64,000 nt of DNA from Burkholderia latens (lineage in GTDB: Bacteria > Pseudomonadota > Gammaproteobacteria > Burkholderiales > Burkholderiaceae), in the NCBI RefSeq assembly GCF_001718795.1, contig NZ_CP013435.1:1364001-1428000 (forward strand), written 5' to 3'. The notes under the pieces were generated by a model that saw only the letters and a program-made list of their open reading frames with translations, did not search any database and had not been told where the DNA came from. How positions within the stretch are numbered: the stretch's first letter is position 1; the number at the start of each line of letters is the position of its first letter. The position numbers and the translations under genes are program-made. Positions 25,436-34,239 of this stretch are shown in pieces.

Positions 25436-25484
25436 GCCTGCCGCGCCGGTCGCGCGTCGCGCGTGATATGACGCGATGATCAGG

Positions 25485-25517
25485 TATAATTTTGGGCTCG
25501 GCTTCATGCCGGGCCCG
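25485..25517 (+). promoter_or_regulatory. -10 hexamer TATAAT followed by a hairpin, upstream of tRNA-Arg
   Basis: A perfect TATAAT (25485-25490) lies about 130 bp before the tRNA. A hairpin (GGGCTCGGC at 25494-25502 with GCCGGGCCC at 25508-25516, one G-T pair) begins 4 bp after it and is followed by GTTTCGTTTCG. This could be the 5' leader of the tRNA transcript or a short separate RNA. I see no convincing -35. Confidence 0.45.
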
Positions 25518-25618
25518 TTTCGTTTCGGGGCTTTGAATGTCGCGGTCGTGTTTGCGTTGATCGAAGCCTCGTATGTCACATGCGGTCCGGGTCCCGTGGC
25601 CGTGTCTTTTCTCCGCGA

Positions 25619-25695
25619 CCGCCCTTAGCTCAGTTGGATAGAGCAACGGCCTTCTAAGCCGTAGGCCGCAGGTTCGAATCCTGCAGGGCGGGCCA
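25619..25695 (+). tRNA. tRNA-Arg (anticodon TCT)
   Basis: 77 nt with encoded CCA. The acceptor CCGCCCT pairs with AGGGCGG, the D-arm is GCTCAGTTGGATAGAGC, the anticodon arm ACGGC / CTTCTAA / GCCGT gives TCT, and the T-arm contains GGTTCGAATCC. Followed by gene-poor, lower-GC DNA, a common setting for integrated elements, though no second copy of its 3' end is visible in the window. Confidence 0.97.
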
Positions 25696-26093
25696 GTCAA
25701 ATCAAGCGCTTGGCTGTAGTTCTCTATAGTCTCGACTGTCATGTTCGCGCTCGCGCAACCGTGGTGTACCGGATTTCGTCAATCGCGACTCCCCGCGTCA
25801 CTGCAATCGTATACTCGACAGGTCGGAGAGGTTGCGCTGGCTACAGCCTGTGCGACCTCCTACGCACGGTCCAATGATTGGCCTTAGGCCATACCCGAGC
25901 GAGATGGCGCCAGGTGTTCATCGAGCGGGCGCGGCGTTCACTTTCTTCATCGGCAGCAAGACGCGGATTCGTGTGCAAGCGCGGCGCGCTCTTGAGAGGG
26001 AGGTGGGCCTGAAAGCCCACCGCTCCATCGGTCAACTCTTGGCGTCGATGCAAATGAAGCCGTTCGTTCTCGACGAATTGACATCTGAAGCGA
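25696..26093. other. Gene-poor stretch after tRNA-Arg
   Basis: About 400 bp in which I can support no gene. Reading frames exist on both strands but have no start context and no protein-like pattern. A 7-bp stem hairpin (GGTGGGC 26002-26008 with GCCCACC 26015-26021) lies in it without a T-run. Its composition is more AT-rich than the uppP side. Confidence 0.6.
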
Positions 26094-26615
26094 TTAGCCC
26101 CGAGCTGGAACTGACATCTGGTTTGCGCGTTCCTTTGCCTGACTGTCTTCAAGGCGCTTCAGTCGGAACTTGTAGATGCACGAGATCGTTAGCGCAAGCA
26201 CGAGAACATTCTTTACGAGAACCTCGAAGTCGTGGACTTGGTCGCCCACCATCGCGATTGCACGCTTATCGATAGCTATCGATAAGATGAGTACTGCTAC
26301 AGCCATCACGACAAGAATTATCGAAACAATCGCCATCGTATCTACTTTCTCGGCATCTTTGCTTTCCGATTGAAGGTAGACGGCACGGATTGAATCTCGA
26401 GACGCGTCAATGAACGCGATCACCGCGACGAACATGGCCTCTGAGCCACCGAATACGGACATCATGTCGCCACCGCCCAAAATCGCAGTGACGATGAACA
26501 GGATGACAAGCGGAACCGTCGTGTAAAACACTTGCACTATCGCCGAAAGTGCAGATTCGAAAACTTCTAGCAATTTCTTCGTGCCCTTGACGCGCACGGC
26601 AGGCGTCGAATTCAT
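26094..26615 (-). CDS. Multi-span membrane protein of unknown function
   Basis: 173 residues with about four hydrophobic segments ('FYTTVPLVILFIVTAILGG', 'AMFVAVIAFID', 'MAIVSIILVVMAVAVLILSIAI' and 'VLVLALTISCIYKF') and a charged C-terminus. I choose MNSTPAVRV (26615), which follows AGAGGAAA at 15 bp; the frame remains open upstream but without hydrophobic or known features. I recognise no family. Codon use is less GC-biased than neighbours, so the gene was probably acquired. A 22-bp perfect palindrome lies inside it (26265-26286). Confidence 0.6.
   Translation of the reverse strand: MNSTPAVRVKGTKKLLEVFESALSAIVQVFYTTVPLVILFIVTAILGGGDMMSVFGGSEAMFVAVIAFIDASRDSIRAVYLQSESKDAEKVDTMAIVSIILVVMAVAVLILSIAIDKRAIAMVGDQVHDFEVLVKNVLVLALTISCIYKFRLKRLEDSQAKERANQMSVPARG
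26265..26286. repeat. 22-bp perfect palindrome inside the membrane-protein gene
   Basis: CTTATCGATAG (26265-26275) followed directly by its exact complement (26276-26286). No loop separates the arms. It encodes part of the third transmembrane segment on the minus strand, so it may be chance, but it is the longest perfect palindrome without spacer that I noticed outside the terminators. Confidence 0.8.
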
Positions 26616-27453
26616 AGGCGGCTCGGTTTCCTCTATTGAAATGAGGGATAACGACAAAACATGGTCTGACTTGAATGACCGACGAGATTTAGCTGTTTGG
26701 GACGTAAATTTTCGAGCGCCGCTAGTTCTGGTTGACGGTGGATGGGTCATCGCGTTCTTCCATTCGTGCCGGTACGCGGCCCACCTAGCCACGACGTTGC
26801 GCGACGTCAGCCAGACTAGTTTTAGCGCGGCCTTGCCCGGCCGGAGGCAGCCGTCGAATCGATGACACCTCGAAACTGCACGGGCAGCGGCACGCCGCTT
26901 TGTCCGAGCATTGCTGCTTTCGAACGACCGTGCTAAATTCCCCGAGCACTGCAATCAACGATCGATCATCCGGCGCCGGTAATCGGCGTCGACGGGCGTG
27001 CAGCTGTATCGCCGGTAGCTGGCAGCCGTAATGGAACAAGCATTGATCGAGCATCCGCGCGTCGACGGTTCGCGCATCGATGACCGTCGGCTGCGCGGCG
27101 GCCGTCGCGACAGCTTGGCGACGTCCCGCGCTCGTTCGCGTTCCTGCTGTACGAACGGCCCGATGCCGATGCGCCGGCGGCGGTGTCGCGTGATGCGGAG
27201 CACGGCCGCAAGACGGTTGACCAGGTGCTCGACCCGAGGCAGCGTCCGACATCCGCTCCGTCAGCATCGCATGCGGCACGCGCCAACGCGACGCGCTGCA
27301 CTTCGACGGCAACCGCACGCTAGCGATTGCCGATTGCCGATTGCCGATGTCGAGCACCGCCGTGCGTGCCTTCACGGAAGCCGGCCTGATCGCTGCGGGG
27401 CGCGTCCCGCTGACGCATCGCTGCGCGGGTGTTCCGCGCGAGGAGAGACGAAC
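26616..27453. other. Non-coding or degraded stretch before the quinone oxidoreductase gene
   Basis: About 840 bp with no gene I can support. Composition changes from mixed (26.6-26.9 kb) to GC-rich (27.0-27.45 kb). In the second part short protein-like pieces appear in different plus-strand frames (for example 'SFAFLLYERPDADAPA' near 27140 in one frame and 'AFTEAGLIAAGRVPLTHRCAG' near 27370 in another), which suggests a decayed gene. Three copies of CGATTGC stand in tandem at 27324-27344. Confidence 0.55.
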
Positions 27454-28434
27454 ATGAAAGCCTTGTTGTGCACGGCATTCGGCCCGATCGACCGCTTGCG
27501 TATCGACGACGTCGCGCTTCCGGAACCGGCCGCGGGCCAGGTACGAATCCGCGTGAAAGCGGCGTCGCTCAATTTCCCCGATGCACTGATCGTGCAGGGG
27601 CTGTACCAGGTGAAGCCGGCACTGCCGTTCTCGCCCGGTGCGGAATTTGCCGGCGTGATCGACGCGGTCGGCGAAGGCGTAAGCGACTGGCGGCCTGGCG
27701 ACGAGGTGGTCGCGTTCACCGGCCACGGCGGCTTCGCGCAGCAGTGCGTGGCCGATGTGCACCAGATCGCGGCGCTGCCGCCGGGAATGACGTTCGAGCA
27801 GGGGGCGGCACTCGTGCTCGCGTACGGCACGTCGCTGCATGCGCTGCAGCAGCGCGCGCGCCTGCAGGCCGGCGAGACGCTGCTGGTGCTCGGCGCGGCC
27901 GGCGGCGTCGGACTGGCCGCGATCGAGATCGCGAAGGCGCTCGGTGCGCGCGTGATCGCGGCCGCGTCGAGCGCGGAGAAACTCGCGTTGTGCCGCGAAG
28001 CCGGCGCCGACGATACGATCGACTACGCGATCGACGACCTGCGGCGCCGCGTCGACGAACTGACCGGCGGACGCGGCGCGGATGTCGTCTACGATCCGGT
28101 CGGCGGCGCGTACACCGACGCGGCGCTGCGCGCGACCGCGTGGCGCGGCCGGTTCCTCGTGGTCGGGTTCGCCGCCGGCGAGATTCCGAAGATCGCGCTG
28201 AATCTGGCCCTGCTCAAGGAGCGCGACATCCTCGGCGTGTTCTGGGGCGACGCAGTGCGGCGCGACCCGGCGCAGCACGCGGCGAACATGCGTCAGCTCG
28301 CGCAATGGTTCGCGCTCGGCAAGATCCGGCCTGCGATCACCGAGCGCGTGCCGCTGTCGGCCGCGGCCGACGCGATCGCGCGGATGGCGAACCGGCAGGT
28401 CAAGGGCAAGGTCGTGATCCTGCCGGACGCGTGA
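27454..28434 (+). CDS. NADPH:quinone oxidoreductase family protein
   Basis: Zinc-free medium-chain dehydrogenase/reductase, 326 residues. It has the GroES-like N-terminal part ('GQVRIRVKAASLNFPDALIVQGLYQ', 'PGAEFAGVIDAVGEGV') and a Rossmann domain with 'LVLGAAGGVGLAAIEIAKALGARVIAAAS' (about 145-173), the pattern of quinone oxidoreductases that use NADPH. The catalytic-zinc cysteine of alcohol dehydrogenases is absent. A good ribosome site (GAGGAGAG) precedes the ATG. Likely cytosolic; substrate unknown. Confidence 0.9.
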   Translation: MKALLCTAFGPIDRLRIDDVALPEPAAGQVRIRVKAASLNFPDALIVQGLYQVKPALPFSPGAEFAGVIDAVGEGVSDWRPGDEVVAFTGHGGFAQQCVADVHQIAALPPGMTFEQGAALVLAYGTSLHALQQRARLQAGETLLVLGAAGGVGLAAIEIAKALGARVIAAASSAEKLALCREAGADDTIDYAIDDLRRRVDELTGGRGADVVYDPVGGAYTDAALRATAWRGRFLVVGFAAGEIPKIALNLALLKERDILGVFWGDAVRRDPAQHAANMRQLAQWFALGKIRPAITERVPLSAAADAIARMANRQVKGKVVILPDA

Positions 28435-28530
28435 TCGCGCCGCTTCCTGACGGCGCTGCCGTGCGACCCGGTCGCGCGCCGCGCGCGATCGTCGATTATT
28501 CTTCGTGTGTCGTTATCGGAGTCGTTGAGC

Positions 28531-28968
28531 ATGCAACCATTATCGAATCTGCCGCCGGCCATCGCCAAATCGCTCGACGCATGGCACGCGATGCTCGCGC
28601 GCAAGGATTTCGGCGAGCTTCACACGATTGTCCATCCGGACGCCGTGTTCCGCTCGCCGATGGCATTCAAGCCGTATGGACCGGCGCCCGCACTGCTGCT
28701 CGCATTGCGCACGGTCGTCACGATTCTCGAGAACTTCGAATACCATCGCCAGTTCGCCGATGACGACGGCACGAGCATCGTCCTCGAATTCAGCGCGACG
28801 ATCGGCGACAAGCGGTTGAAGGGCATCGACATGATCCGTTTCGACACCGACGGCCGGATCGTCGAATTCGAGGTGATGATCCGTCCGTTCAATGCGCTGC
28901 AAGCGCTCGGCGCGGCAATGGGCGCGCGGCTCGGGCAGCAGTTGCCGGCGTTCAAGGTCGGCGAGTGA
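28531..28968 (+). CDS. SnoaL/NTF2-like protein
   Basis: 145 residues with the cone-shaped NTF2 fold pattern: 'AWHAMLARKDFGELHTIVHPDAVFRSPMAFKPYGPAPAL' at the start, a central 'VLEFSATIGDKRLKGIDMIRFDTDGRIVEFEVMIRPFNAL' and a short C-terminal helix. Such proteins are small-molecule isomerases/hydrolases or binding modules; no specific function can be given. I start at the ATG at 28531 (GGAG at 28518); a GTG 8 codons up is possible. Confidence 0.8.
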   Translation: MQPLSNLPPAIAKSLDAWHAMLARKDFGELHTIVHPDAVFRSPMAFKPYGPAPALLLALRTVVTILENFEYHRQFADDDGTSIVLEFSATIGDKRLKGIDMIRFDTDGRIVEFEVMIRPFNALQALGAAMGARLGQQLPAFKVGE

Positions 28969-29065
28969 GCGCCGGTGATCGACGGCTGTGAGGCCGCGGA
29001 GCGTCGCGCGCCGCACCGTCATCAGGCGCGTGAGGTCGTAGTCGCGCGATCTTGAAGATCATCCA

Positions 29066-30388
29066 TCAGCACGCGGGCGCGTCGTCGCGAAACGCCGGCA
29101 GCGTGCGCGACGGCAGCGTCATCACGAAGCGTGCACCGCCGAGCGGCGAATCCTCGAGCCGCACGCCACCGCCATGTACGAGCGCAACGCGCCGCACGAT
29201 CGCGAGCCCCAAGCCGAACCCGCCGGTCTCCCGGTCGCGGCTCGAGTCGAGCCGCTGGAACGGCTCGAACACGCGCGCGCGGTCGGCAGCCGGAATACCG
29301 GGGCCGTCGTCGTCGACGCTCAGCACCAGCGCACCGGACGCATCTTGCGTCGCCGACAGCAGTACCGTGCGCGACGCATAACGCGCGGCGTTGCGGATCA
29401 GGTTCAACAGCGCACGCGCGACGAGTTTCGGATCGCAAACGTGAGTCGCGGGCGCGCCGGTTGTCGATACACCGAGCGTGAGACCGCGATCGGCGATGTC
29501 GTTCGCGACGTTCCCGGCCACGCTGTCGATCAGGGCGTCGATGACGACGTCCATCGGCGCGAGTTCGCTCGCGCCTTGTTCCAGCCGCCCGATCGTCAGC
29601 AACTCGGTGACGAGTTCGTCGAGTTCGCGCACGTCGCGCCGCAGTTCGTCGCGGCGTTCGCGCATCCGGCCGCTGTCGTCGGCGTCGGTGAGCAGCGCGA
29701 GACCGAATTCGAGGCGGGCGAGCGGCGTCTTCAGCTCGTGCGAGATGCCGTGCATCATCTCGCGCTGTTGCTTGATCGACGCCTCGATCCGATCGGCCAT
29801 GTCGTTGAATTGCTGCGAGAGCTCATAGATGTTCGACCGCCTGGACAGCTTCACGCGTGTCGACAGCTGGCCCGCGCCGAACGAATGCGCGGCGGCCTGA
29901 AGCTTGCGCAGGTCGCGCCAGTGATACGAAATCCACAGCGCGACGGCGAACAGTGCCGCGAGTGCGGTCATCCCGTATGCGTAGATCTGGATGTCGAGGT
30001 CGGCCGGCGCGATCGGGCGCGCATGCAGCACCGAGCCGTCCGCGAGCGGCATGTAGTAGTTTCTGCGGTCGTAGCTGATCGCGATCCGGCCGGCGTCCAG
30101 ATCGCGCAGCGGCGCGCCGGTGAGTCGGGCGCGCGCGTAGGCCATCGTCACGAAACCGAATCGTTCGTTGCCGTGCTGCGCGAGTTCACGCAACGCAAGA
30201 GAGCGCTTCCCGCCAGGATGGCGTTCGAGGTAGTCGTTCAGAACGAACGCGTACGTAGTCAGCGCGTTGCGCTGCGCCTGTGCGACGCGCTCGTAGAAGA
30301 TCCTGTTGAACGACCATTGGATGAATATGATTGCGGCCGCGCAGCACAGAATCACGATGAGGTACAGCTTGATCAGCGAGCGAAGCAT
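29066..30388 (-). CDS. Sensor histidine kinase, RstB-like
   Basis: Inner-membrane kinase, 440 residues: TM1 (about 8-25), a periplasmic domain (about 26-135), TM2 (about 136-155), a HAMP linker, the H-box with His217 (HGISHELKTPLARL), N-box (NLIRNAARYAS), G1 (DDDGPGIP) and G2 (GGFGLGLAIV). It is placed immediately after the response-regulator stop (regulator TGA 30389-30391, kinase ATG at 30388), so the two are co-translated. Pattern and order fit RstBA/OmpR-EnvZ-type systems. The signal is not evident. Confidence 0.9.
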   Translation of the reverse strand: MLRSLIKLYLIVILCCAAAIIFIQWSFNRIFYERVAQAQRNALTTYAFVLNDYLERHPGGKRSLALRELAQHGNERFGFVTMAYARARLTGAPLRDLDAGRIAISYDRRNYYMPLADGSVLHARPIAPADLDIQIYAYGMTALAALFAVALWISYHWRDLRKLQAAAHSFGAGQLSTRVKLSRRSNIYELSQQFNDMADRIEASIKQQREMMHGISHELKTPLARLEFGLALLTDADDSGRMRERRDELRRDVRELDELVTELLTIGRLEQGASELAPMDVVIDALIDSVAGNVANDIADRGLTLGVSTTGAPATHVCDPKLVARALLNLIRNAARYASRTVLLSATQDASGALVLSVDDDGPGIPAADRARVFEPFQRLDSSRDRETGGFGLGLAIVRRVALVHGGGVRLEDSPLGGARFVMTLPSRTLPAFRDDAPAC

Positions 30389-31117
30389 TCAGTCATCCCA
30401 CGCAGAAGGGCTGAACAGGTAGCCGCGGCCCCAGATCGTCTTGATCCGTTGCGGCTCCGACGAAGCGTCCTCGAAGCGGCGGCGCAGCTTCGAGATGCCC
30501 GAATCGACCGAGCGGTCGATGCCGTCGAATTCGATTCCGCGCAGCTGCTTCAGGATCGCGTCGCGACTGAGCACCGTGCCGGCCGCGCGGGCGAGAATCA
30601 GCAGCAGATTGAACTCGGTGGTTTTCAGCTCGACGGGTTCGCCGCGCCACGTGACCGTGCGGTTCGGCGGTGAAATCGCCAATTCGCCGAACACGAGCTC
30701 GTGCGCCGGCGTGTCGGCGTGCGGGTCCGGTACGGTGGGCTGCGCGCGACGCAGCAGTGCGCGGGCCCGCGCCACCAGCACGCGCGGCTCGATCGGTTTC
30801 GTCACGTAGTCGTCGGCGCCGATTTCGAGGCCGGCGACCTGATCGTAGACGTCGGCGCGCGCGGTCAGGATCAGCACCGGTACGTTGGTGAACGCGCGCA
30901 TGCGCCGGCAGACTTCCATCCCGTCGAGATGCGGCAGCATCAGGTCGAGTATTACGAGTGCGGGCCGGTGTTCGCGTACCGCGGCGACGGCGAGATCGCC
31001 GCGGCGCACGACCGTCACGTCGAACTCGTAGCCGTCGAGGTATTCGCGCACGAGGCGCGCGAGGCGGTCGTCGTCCTCGATCAGCAGCACGCGATGTTTG
31101 AGCGGATTGTCGTTCAT
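30389..31117 (-). CDS. OmpR-family response regulator, RstA-like
   Basis: 242 residues: receiver domain with Glu/Asp pocket (IEDDDRL), phospho-acceptor Asp58 (VILDLMLPH) and Lys in 'DDYVTKPIEPRVL', followed by a winged-helix DNA-binding domain ('TTEFNLLLILARAAG', 'DGIDRSVDSGISKLRRRF'). I choose MNDNPLKHRV (31117). It is divergent from the MipA-like porin gene, with a 214-bp shared region, so it may control that gene. Confidence 0.9.
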   Translation of the reverse strand: MNDNPLKHRVLLIEDDDRLARLVREYLDGYEFDVTVVRRGDLAVAAVREHRPALVILDLMLPHLDGMEVCRRMRAFTNVPVLILTARADVYDQVAGLEIGADDYVTKPIEPRVLVARARALLRRAQPTVPDPHADTPAHELVFGELAISPPNRTVTWRGEPVELKTTEFNLLLILARAAGTVLSRDAILKQLRGIEFDGIDRSVDSGISKLRRRFEDASSEPQRIKTIWGRGYLFSPSAWDD

Positions 31118-31331
31118 GTGTCTCCTCGGAATGCACGCGTGGTCCGTCGCCCTCCCGGGCGGCGCGGCGCGCGGCACGCGAATTCTATCCGCCGTTCGGA
31201 ACGTGCGGGCAGACGCACGACAATCGGGAACACTCGAACACAATTGGGCACACATTTTCCGCAGATTCCGGACAGTCGGGCCGAGCGGCCGAACCTAGAC
31301 TTCGGTCTCCTTCACTTCCTGTCCAGATATC

Positions 31332-32111
31332 GTGCGTCCATCCCTCCGCTCCCTGCGCTATTGCATGCCGCTTGCCGGCCTCACGCTTGCCGCCATCGCT
31401 CATGCCGAAAACCAGTATGCGATATCGCTCGGCGGCGGCTTCGCACCGCGCTACGAGGGAAGCAACCAGTATCGTGCGGTCGTCGGACCGTCGTTTTCGG
31501 CGATGTTCGGCAACGGCTTCTTCATCGATACCGGCGCAGGCGCCGGCTACCGTCTGAGCCTGCCCAACGGCGCGTTCGTGTCGGCGGCGCTGGGTTACGA
31601 CGCGGGCCGCGCCGACGAAAACCGCTTCGGCCTGCCGGGCTCGGACCACCTGAAGGGTATGGGCCGGGTTCCGGGATCGGTGCTCTTCGGCTTGCGCGCC
31701 GGCGTGAAGCTGCTGGATGGCGGCGAGCTGACGATCGCGGTCGACGCGCCGGTCACGCATGCGTCGCGCGGCTTGTCCGGCCATGTCGATCTCGCGGTGC
31801 CGATATTCGAGGCCGGACGGCACGCGCTCGTCGCGACGGGCAGCGTACACGCAGGCACGGGGCGCTATATGCAGACGTTCTACGGTGTGACGGACGCGCA
31901 ATCGCTGGCAAGCGGTTTCAGGCCGTATTCGACGAGCGGCGGCGTCGACAGCGCGACGCTGTCGCTCGCGTGGAACTGGGATGTGTCGCGTCATTGGGCG
32001 GTGCGCGCGACCGGCGGCTTCACTCGTCTACTCGGGCGTTATGGCGACAGCCCGATCGTGCAGACGCGCAGCAATTACTACGGGATGGCCGGCGTGACGT
32101 ACAAGTTCTGA
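31332..32111 (+). CDS. MipA/OmpV family outer-membrane protein
   Basis: 259 residues starting with GTG. A signal peptide (cut near AHA at 25) precedes 'ENQYAISLGGGFAPRYEGSNQYR', the start of the MipA/OmpV barrel, and the chain ends in 'YYGMAGVTYKF' with the terminal aromatic Phe needed for outer-membrane insertion. MipA proteins scaffold murein synthesis or shape outer-membrane permeability; the precise role is not given by sequence. Its divergence from an RstAB-like system suggests envelope-stress control. Confidence 0.88.
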   Translation: MRPSLRSLRYCMPLAGLTLAAIAHAENQYAISLGGGFAPRYEGSNQYRAVVGPSFSAMFGNGFFIDTGAGAGYRLSLPNGAFVSAALGYDAGRADENRFGLPGSDHLKGMGRVPGSVLFGLRAGVKLLDGGELTIAVDAPVTHASRGLSGHVDLAVPIFEAGRHALVATGSVHAGTGRYMQTFYGVTDAQSLASGFRPYSTSGGVDSATLSLAWNWDVSRHWAVRATGGFTRLLGRYGDSPIVQTRSNYYGMAGVTYKF

Positions 32112-32388
32112 ACGGAACGCACGCGTGCATCGCGCAGGACGGACGCATGCGCCAGTGCCGCGGTTGAGGCGGATCGCGTGCGGTAACATGCGTGCGGGTC
32201 CGGCGCGTCGCCAGTCCTGCGACACGCGTACGCCGGAATCGCGGGACCGCCTCGTGAAGCGCCGCCGTTCGCTGCCCGCACCCGCGAGCAGGCGGCTCGC
32301 GTCCCGCATGCAGCCGATGACGTACGAAATGACCGGCAGCCCGCATCATGCGTCGCATGAACGGCTGCGCAGGGCCACGGAGAAACCG

Positions 32389-32724
32389 ATGAAGAACACG
32401 ATCGCGATGATCGTTGCGCTCGTTGCAAGCGCAACCTTTGCAGGATGTGCGGATATGAACACGAAGCACCGGAACGCCACCGCAGGCGGTGCGGTAACGA
32501 GTCCCGCGCCGTCGGGCGCCGCGGCGACGTGCGGCGCGGATGCCGCCCCGGACGACGCGCTGATCGGCAAGACCGAGGCCGATGCGGCGCAGCTGCTCGA
32601 CGGCTGCCTGTGGCGCGTGCTCGAGCGTGACGGCAAGTCGTTGCCGGGCACGATGGATTACCGCGCGGAGCGCCGCGATCTAGGCATTCGGGACGGCAAG
32701 GTGATCTGGGTCCGGCGCGGGTGA
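32389..32724 (+). CDS. Lipoprotein with I78 inhibitor-like domain
   Basis: 111 residues: lipoprotein signal (VALVASATFAGC, Cys at 20), then a C-terminal region 'LIGKTEADAAQLLDGCLWRV' and 'LPGTMDYRAERRDLGIRDGKVIWVRRG' that resembles peptidase-inhibitor I78 proteins (TMDYR-x4-L-x4-DG). Start at 32389 with GGAG at 32379; a longer upstream frame is noncoding. Likely a periplasmic or outer-membrane inhibitor of a serine protease; inference. Confidence 0.7.
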   Translation: MKNTIAMIVALVASATFAGCADMNTKHRNATAGGAVTSPAPSGAAATCGADAAPDDALIGKTEADAAQLLDGCLWRVLERDGKSLPGTMDYRAERRDLGIRDGKVIWVRRG

Positions 32725-33006
32725 GCGCGGCGGCCGGCCGGCATGCGGCGCGATGAGAATCGGGCCGTGCGAACGGACGCGCGGGGCGTGAATTCGCGGA
32801 TGTCGCGGAATTCGCGCGACGGTGCGCCGCTGTCAGGCGCAATGGGCGTGACGAATACGGGGCGATTGACGTCCCGCTGCCGGCGTGCGCACTTCAGCGT
32901 GAGTTGCTCGGACGACCGGCCATGCGTAGCAACATGAACGTGCGCGAACTCGCGCGGGCCTCGGCAAGATGATTGCCCCGCCGCGCATGCGCAACCGGCG
33001 TGCGTG

Positions 33007-34239
33007 TTACTTCGAGATATACCAGAGCGCGTCGGCGCTCGTGCGCGTGGACGGCGCAGCGGTTGCCGGCGTGGGTGCGGACGGCGGCGGTGTGGTCGAC
33101 GTGACCGCAGTGGGCCATGTGGCAGGTGCGTTCGCCGAGGTCGATACGGGCGCCGTGTTCGCGGCGCCGGACGTCGATGCCGATCCCGACGTCGATGACG
33201 TGTTCAGATACCACAGCGCATCGGCGGACGCCGTGCGCTTGGCCGGTGCGGATGCGGACGCATTCGCGGCTGCGGGCTTTGCAGCAGGTGTCGCGATCGC
33301 GCCCGAACGCTGTCCTCCCGTGCTCGCCCCGGCGCCCGCCTGCGCCGTCATCCCGGCGGCGCCGCGCTGCGCACGCGCTTCGAACGGCCCAAGCTGGAAG
33401 ATTAACGTTTGCGCCGGACGGGTCAGGACGGCATACGGAAACTGCAGCTCCCACGACATCAGCACGCGGCCCGACGACGTTTCGGTGAAGATCGCCGGCA
33501 CGTGTTTCATGTCGCTGAACTGCACGTAGATGCGCGCGCCGTCGTCGAACACCTGGGTCGGCTTCGCCTGGTCTGCACCGGTGATGGTCCAGCCGAAGTT
33601 GTACGTGCCGGCCGGACCGGCAGGTCCGCCTTGCGGCTGCGGCGGCGGGGCGGCCGGTGCGAGCGAGCGCGCACGCGCGACGGGCGGCGCCGACACGCTC
33701 AGGCTCGCGAACGGGTTGTACGCCTGCACCTGTTGCGGCGGCGTGAAGGAGGGCGGCAGGATGGGCATGGGAGTATCCGGCGAATCCGGCAAGGTCCGGA
33801 TTGCATCATAGACCTTGCGGGCATACGCGAGGCGCTTGTCGGGCGACGAGGAGTTGTACGCGCCGATCGCGTTCCAGTTCGCGCCGAGCTGGCGGATGTT
33901 CTGCGACAGAATCCACGCGCCGACGTAAGCGTTCGTGCACGCGTCGAACAGGCTTTCGCGCGTGATTCCTTCGCGCGCGAGCGTCGGCAGCCACGTGCTG
34001 TTGATCTGCATCAGGCCGATGTCGACGGTGCCGTTCGTGTTGGTGTTGACCGCGTTCGGATTCATCCCCGATTCGACCTGCGCGATGCCGCGCAGCAGGC
34101 TCACGCTGACTTTCTGAAACGTGGCCGCATCGTCGAGGCAGTCGGCCCGCGCGAGCGCGTGCAGCGCGCACGACAGCGCGATCGTCGCGGCGAGCTTCGG
34201 CGTGGCGTGGCTGATCGAACGGATAGTCTGACGCGGCAT
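33007..34239 (-). CDS. Lytic transglycosylase fused to a VirB9/TrbG-like domain
   Basis: 410 residues. After a signal peptide (about 1-32) comes a VirB1/IagB-type SLT domain (33-150) with catalytic Glu56 (QVESGMNP), 'GLMQIN' (75-80) and 'AYNSSSPDKRLAYA'. A Pro/Ala linker leads to residues 212-290, which read like the C-terminal beta domain of VirB9/TrbG/CagX ('PTQVFDDGARIYVQFSD', 'VPAIFTE'). The last 120 residues are low-complexity with SADALWY twice (338-344 and 401-407). The first part cuts peptidoglycan; the VirB9-like part suggests an envelope secretion complex, yet no other type IV secretion gene is near. Confidence 0.8.
   Translation of the reverse strand: MPRQTIRSISHATPKLAATIALSCALHALARADCLDDAATFQKVSVSLLRGIAQVESGMNPNAVNTNTNGTVDIGLMQINSTWLPTLAREGITRESLFDACTNAYVGAWILSQNIRQLGANWNAIGAYNSSSPDKRLAYARKVYDAIRTLPDSPDTPMPILPPSFTPPQQVQAYNPFASLSVSAPPVARARSLAPAAPPPQPQGGPAGPAGTYNFGWTITGADQAKPTQVFDDGARIYVQFSDMKHVPAIFTETSSGRVLMSWELQFPYAVLTRPAQTLIFQLGPFEARAQRGAAGMTAQAGAGASTGGQRSGAIATPAAKPAAANASASAPAKRTASADALWYLNTSSTSGSASTSGAANTAPVSTSANAPATWPTAVTSTTPPPSAPTPATAAPSTRTSADALWYISK

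Noticed and set aside
25832..26275. 147-residue plus-strand frame after tRNA-Arg
   Set aside because: No start context, no protein-like pattern, and overlaps the supported membrane-protein gene antisense.
26581..26865. 94-residue plus-strand frame upstream of the membrane-protein gene
   Set aside because: Antisense to the leader of that gene, no ribosome site, irregular composition.
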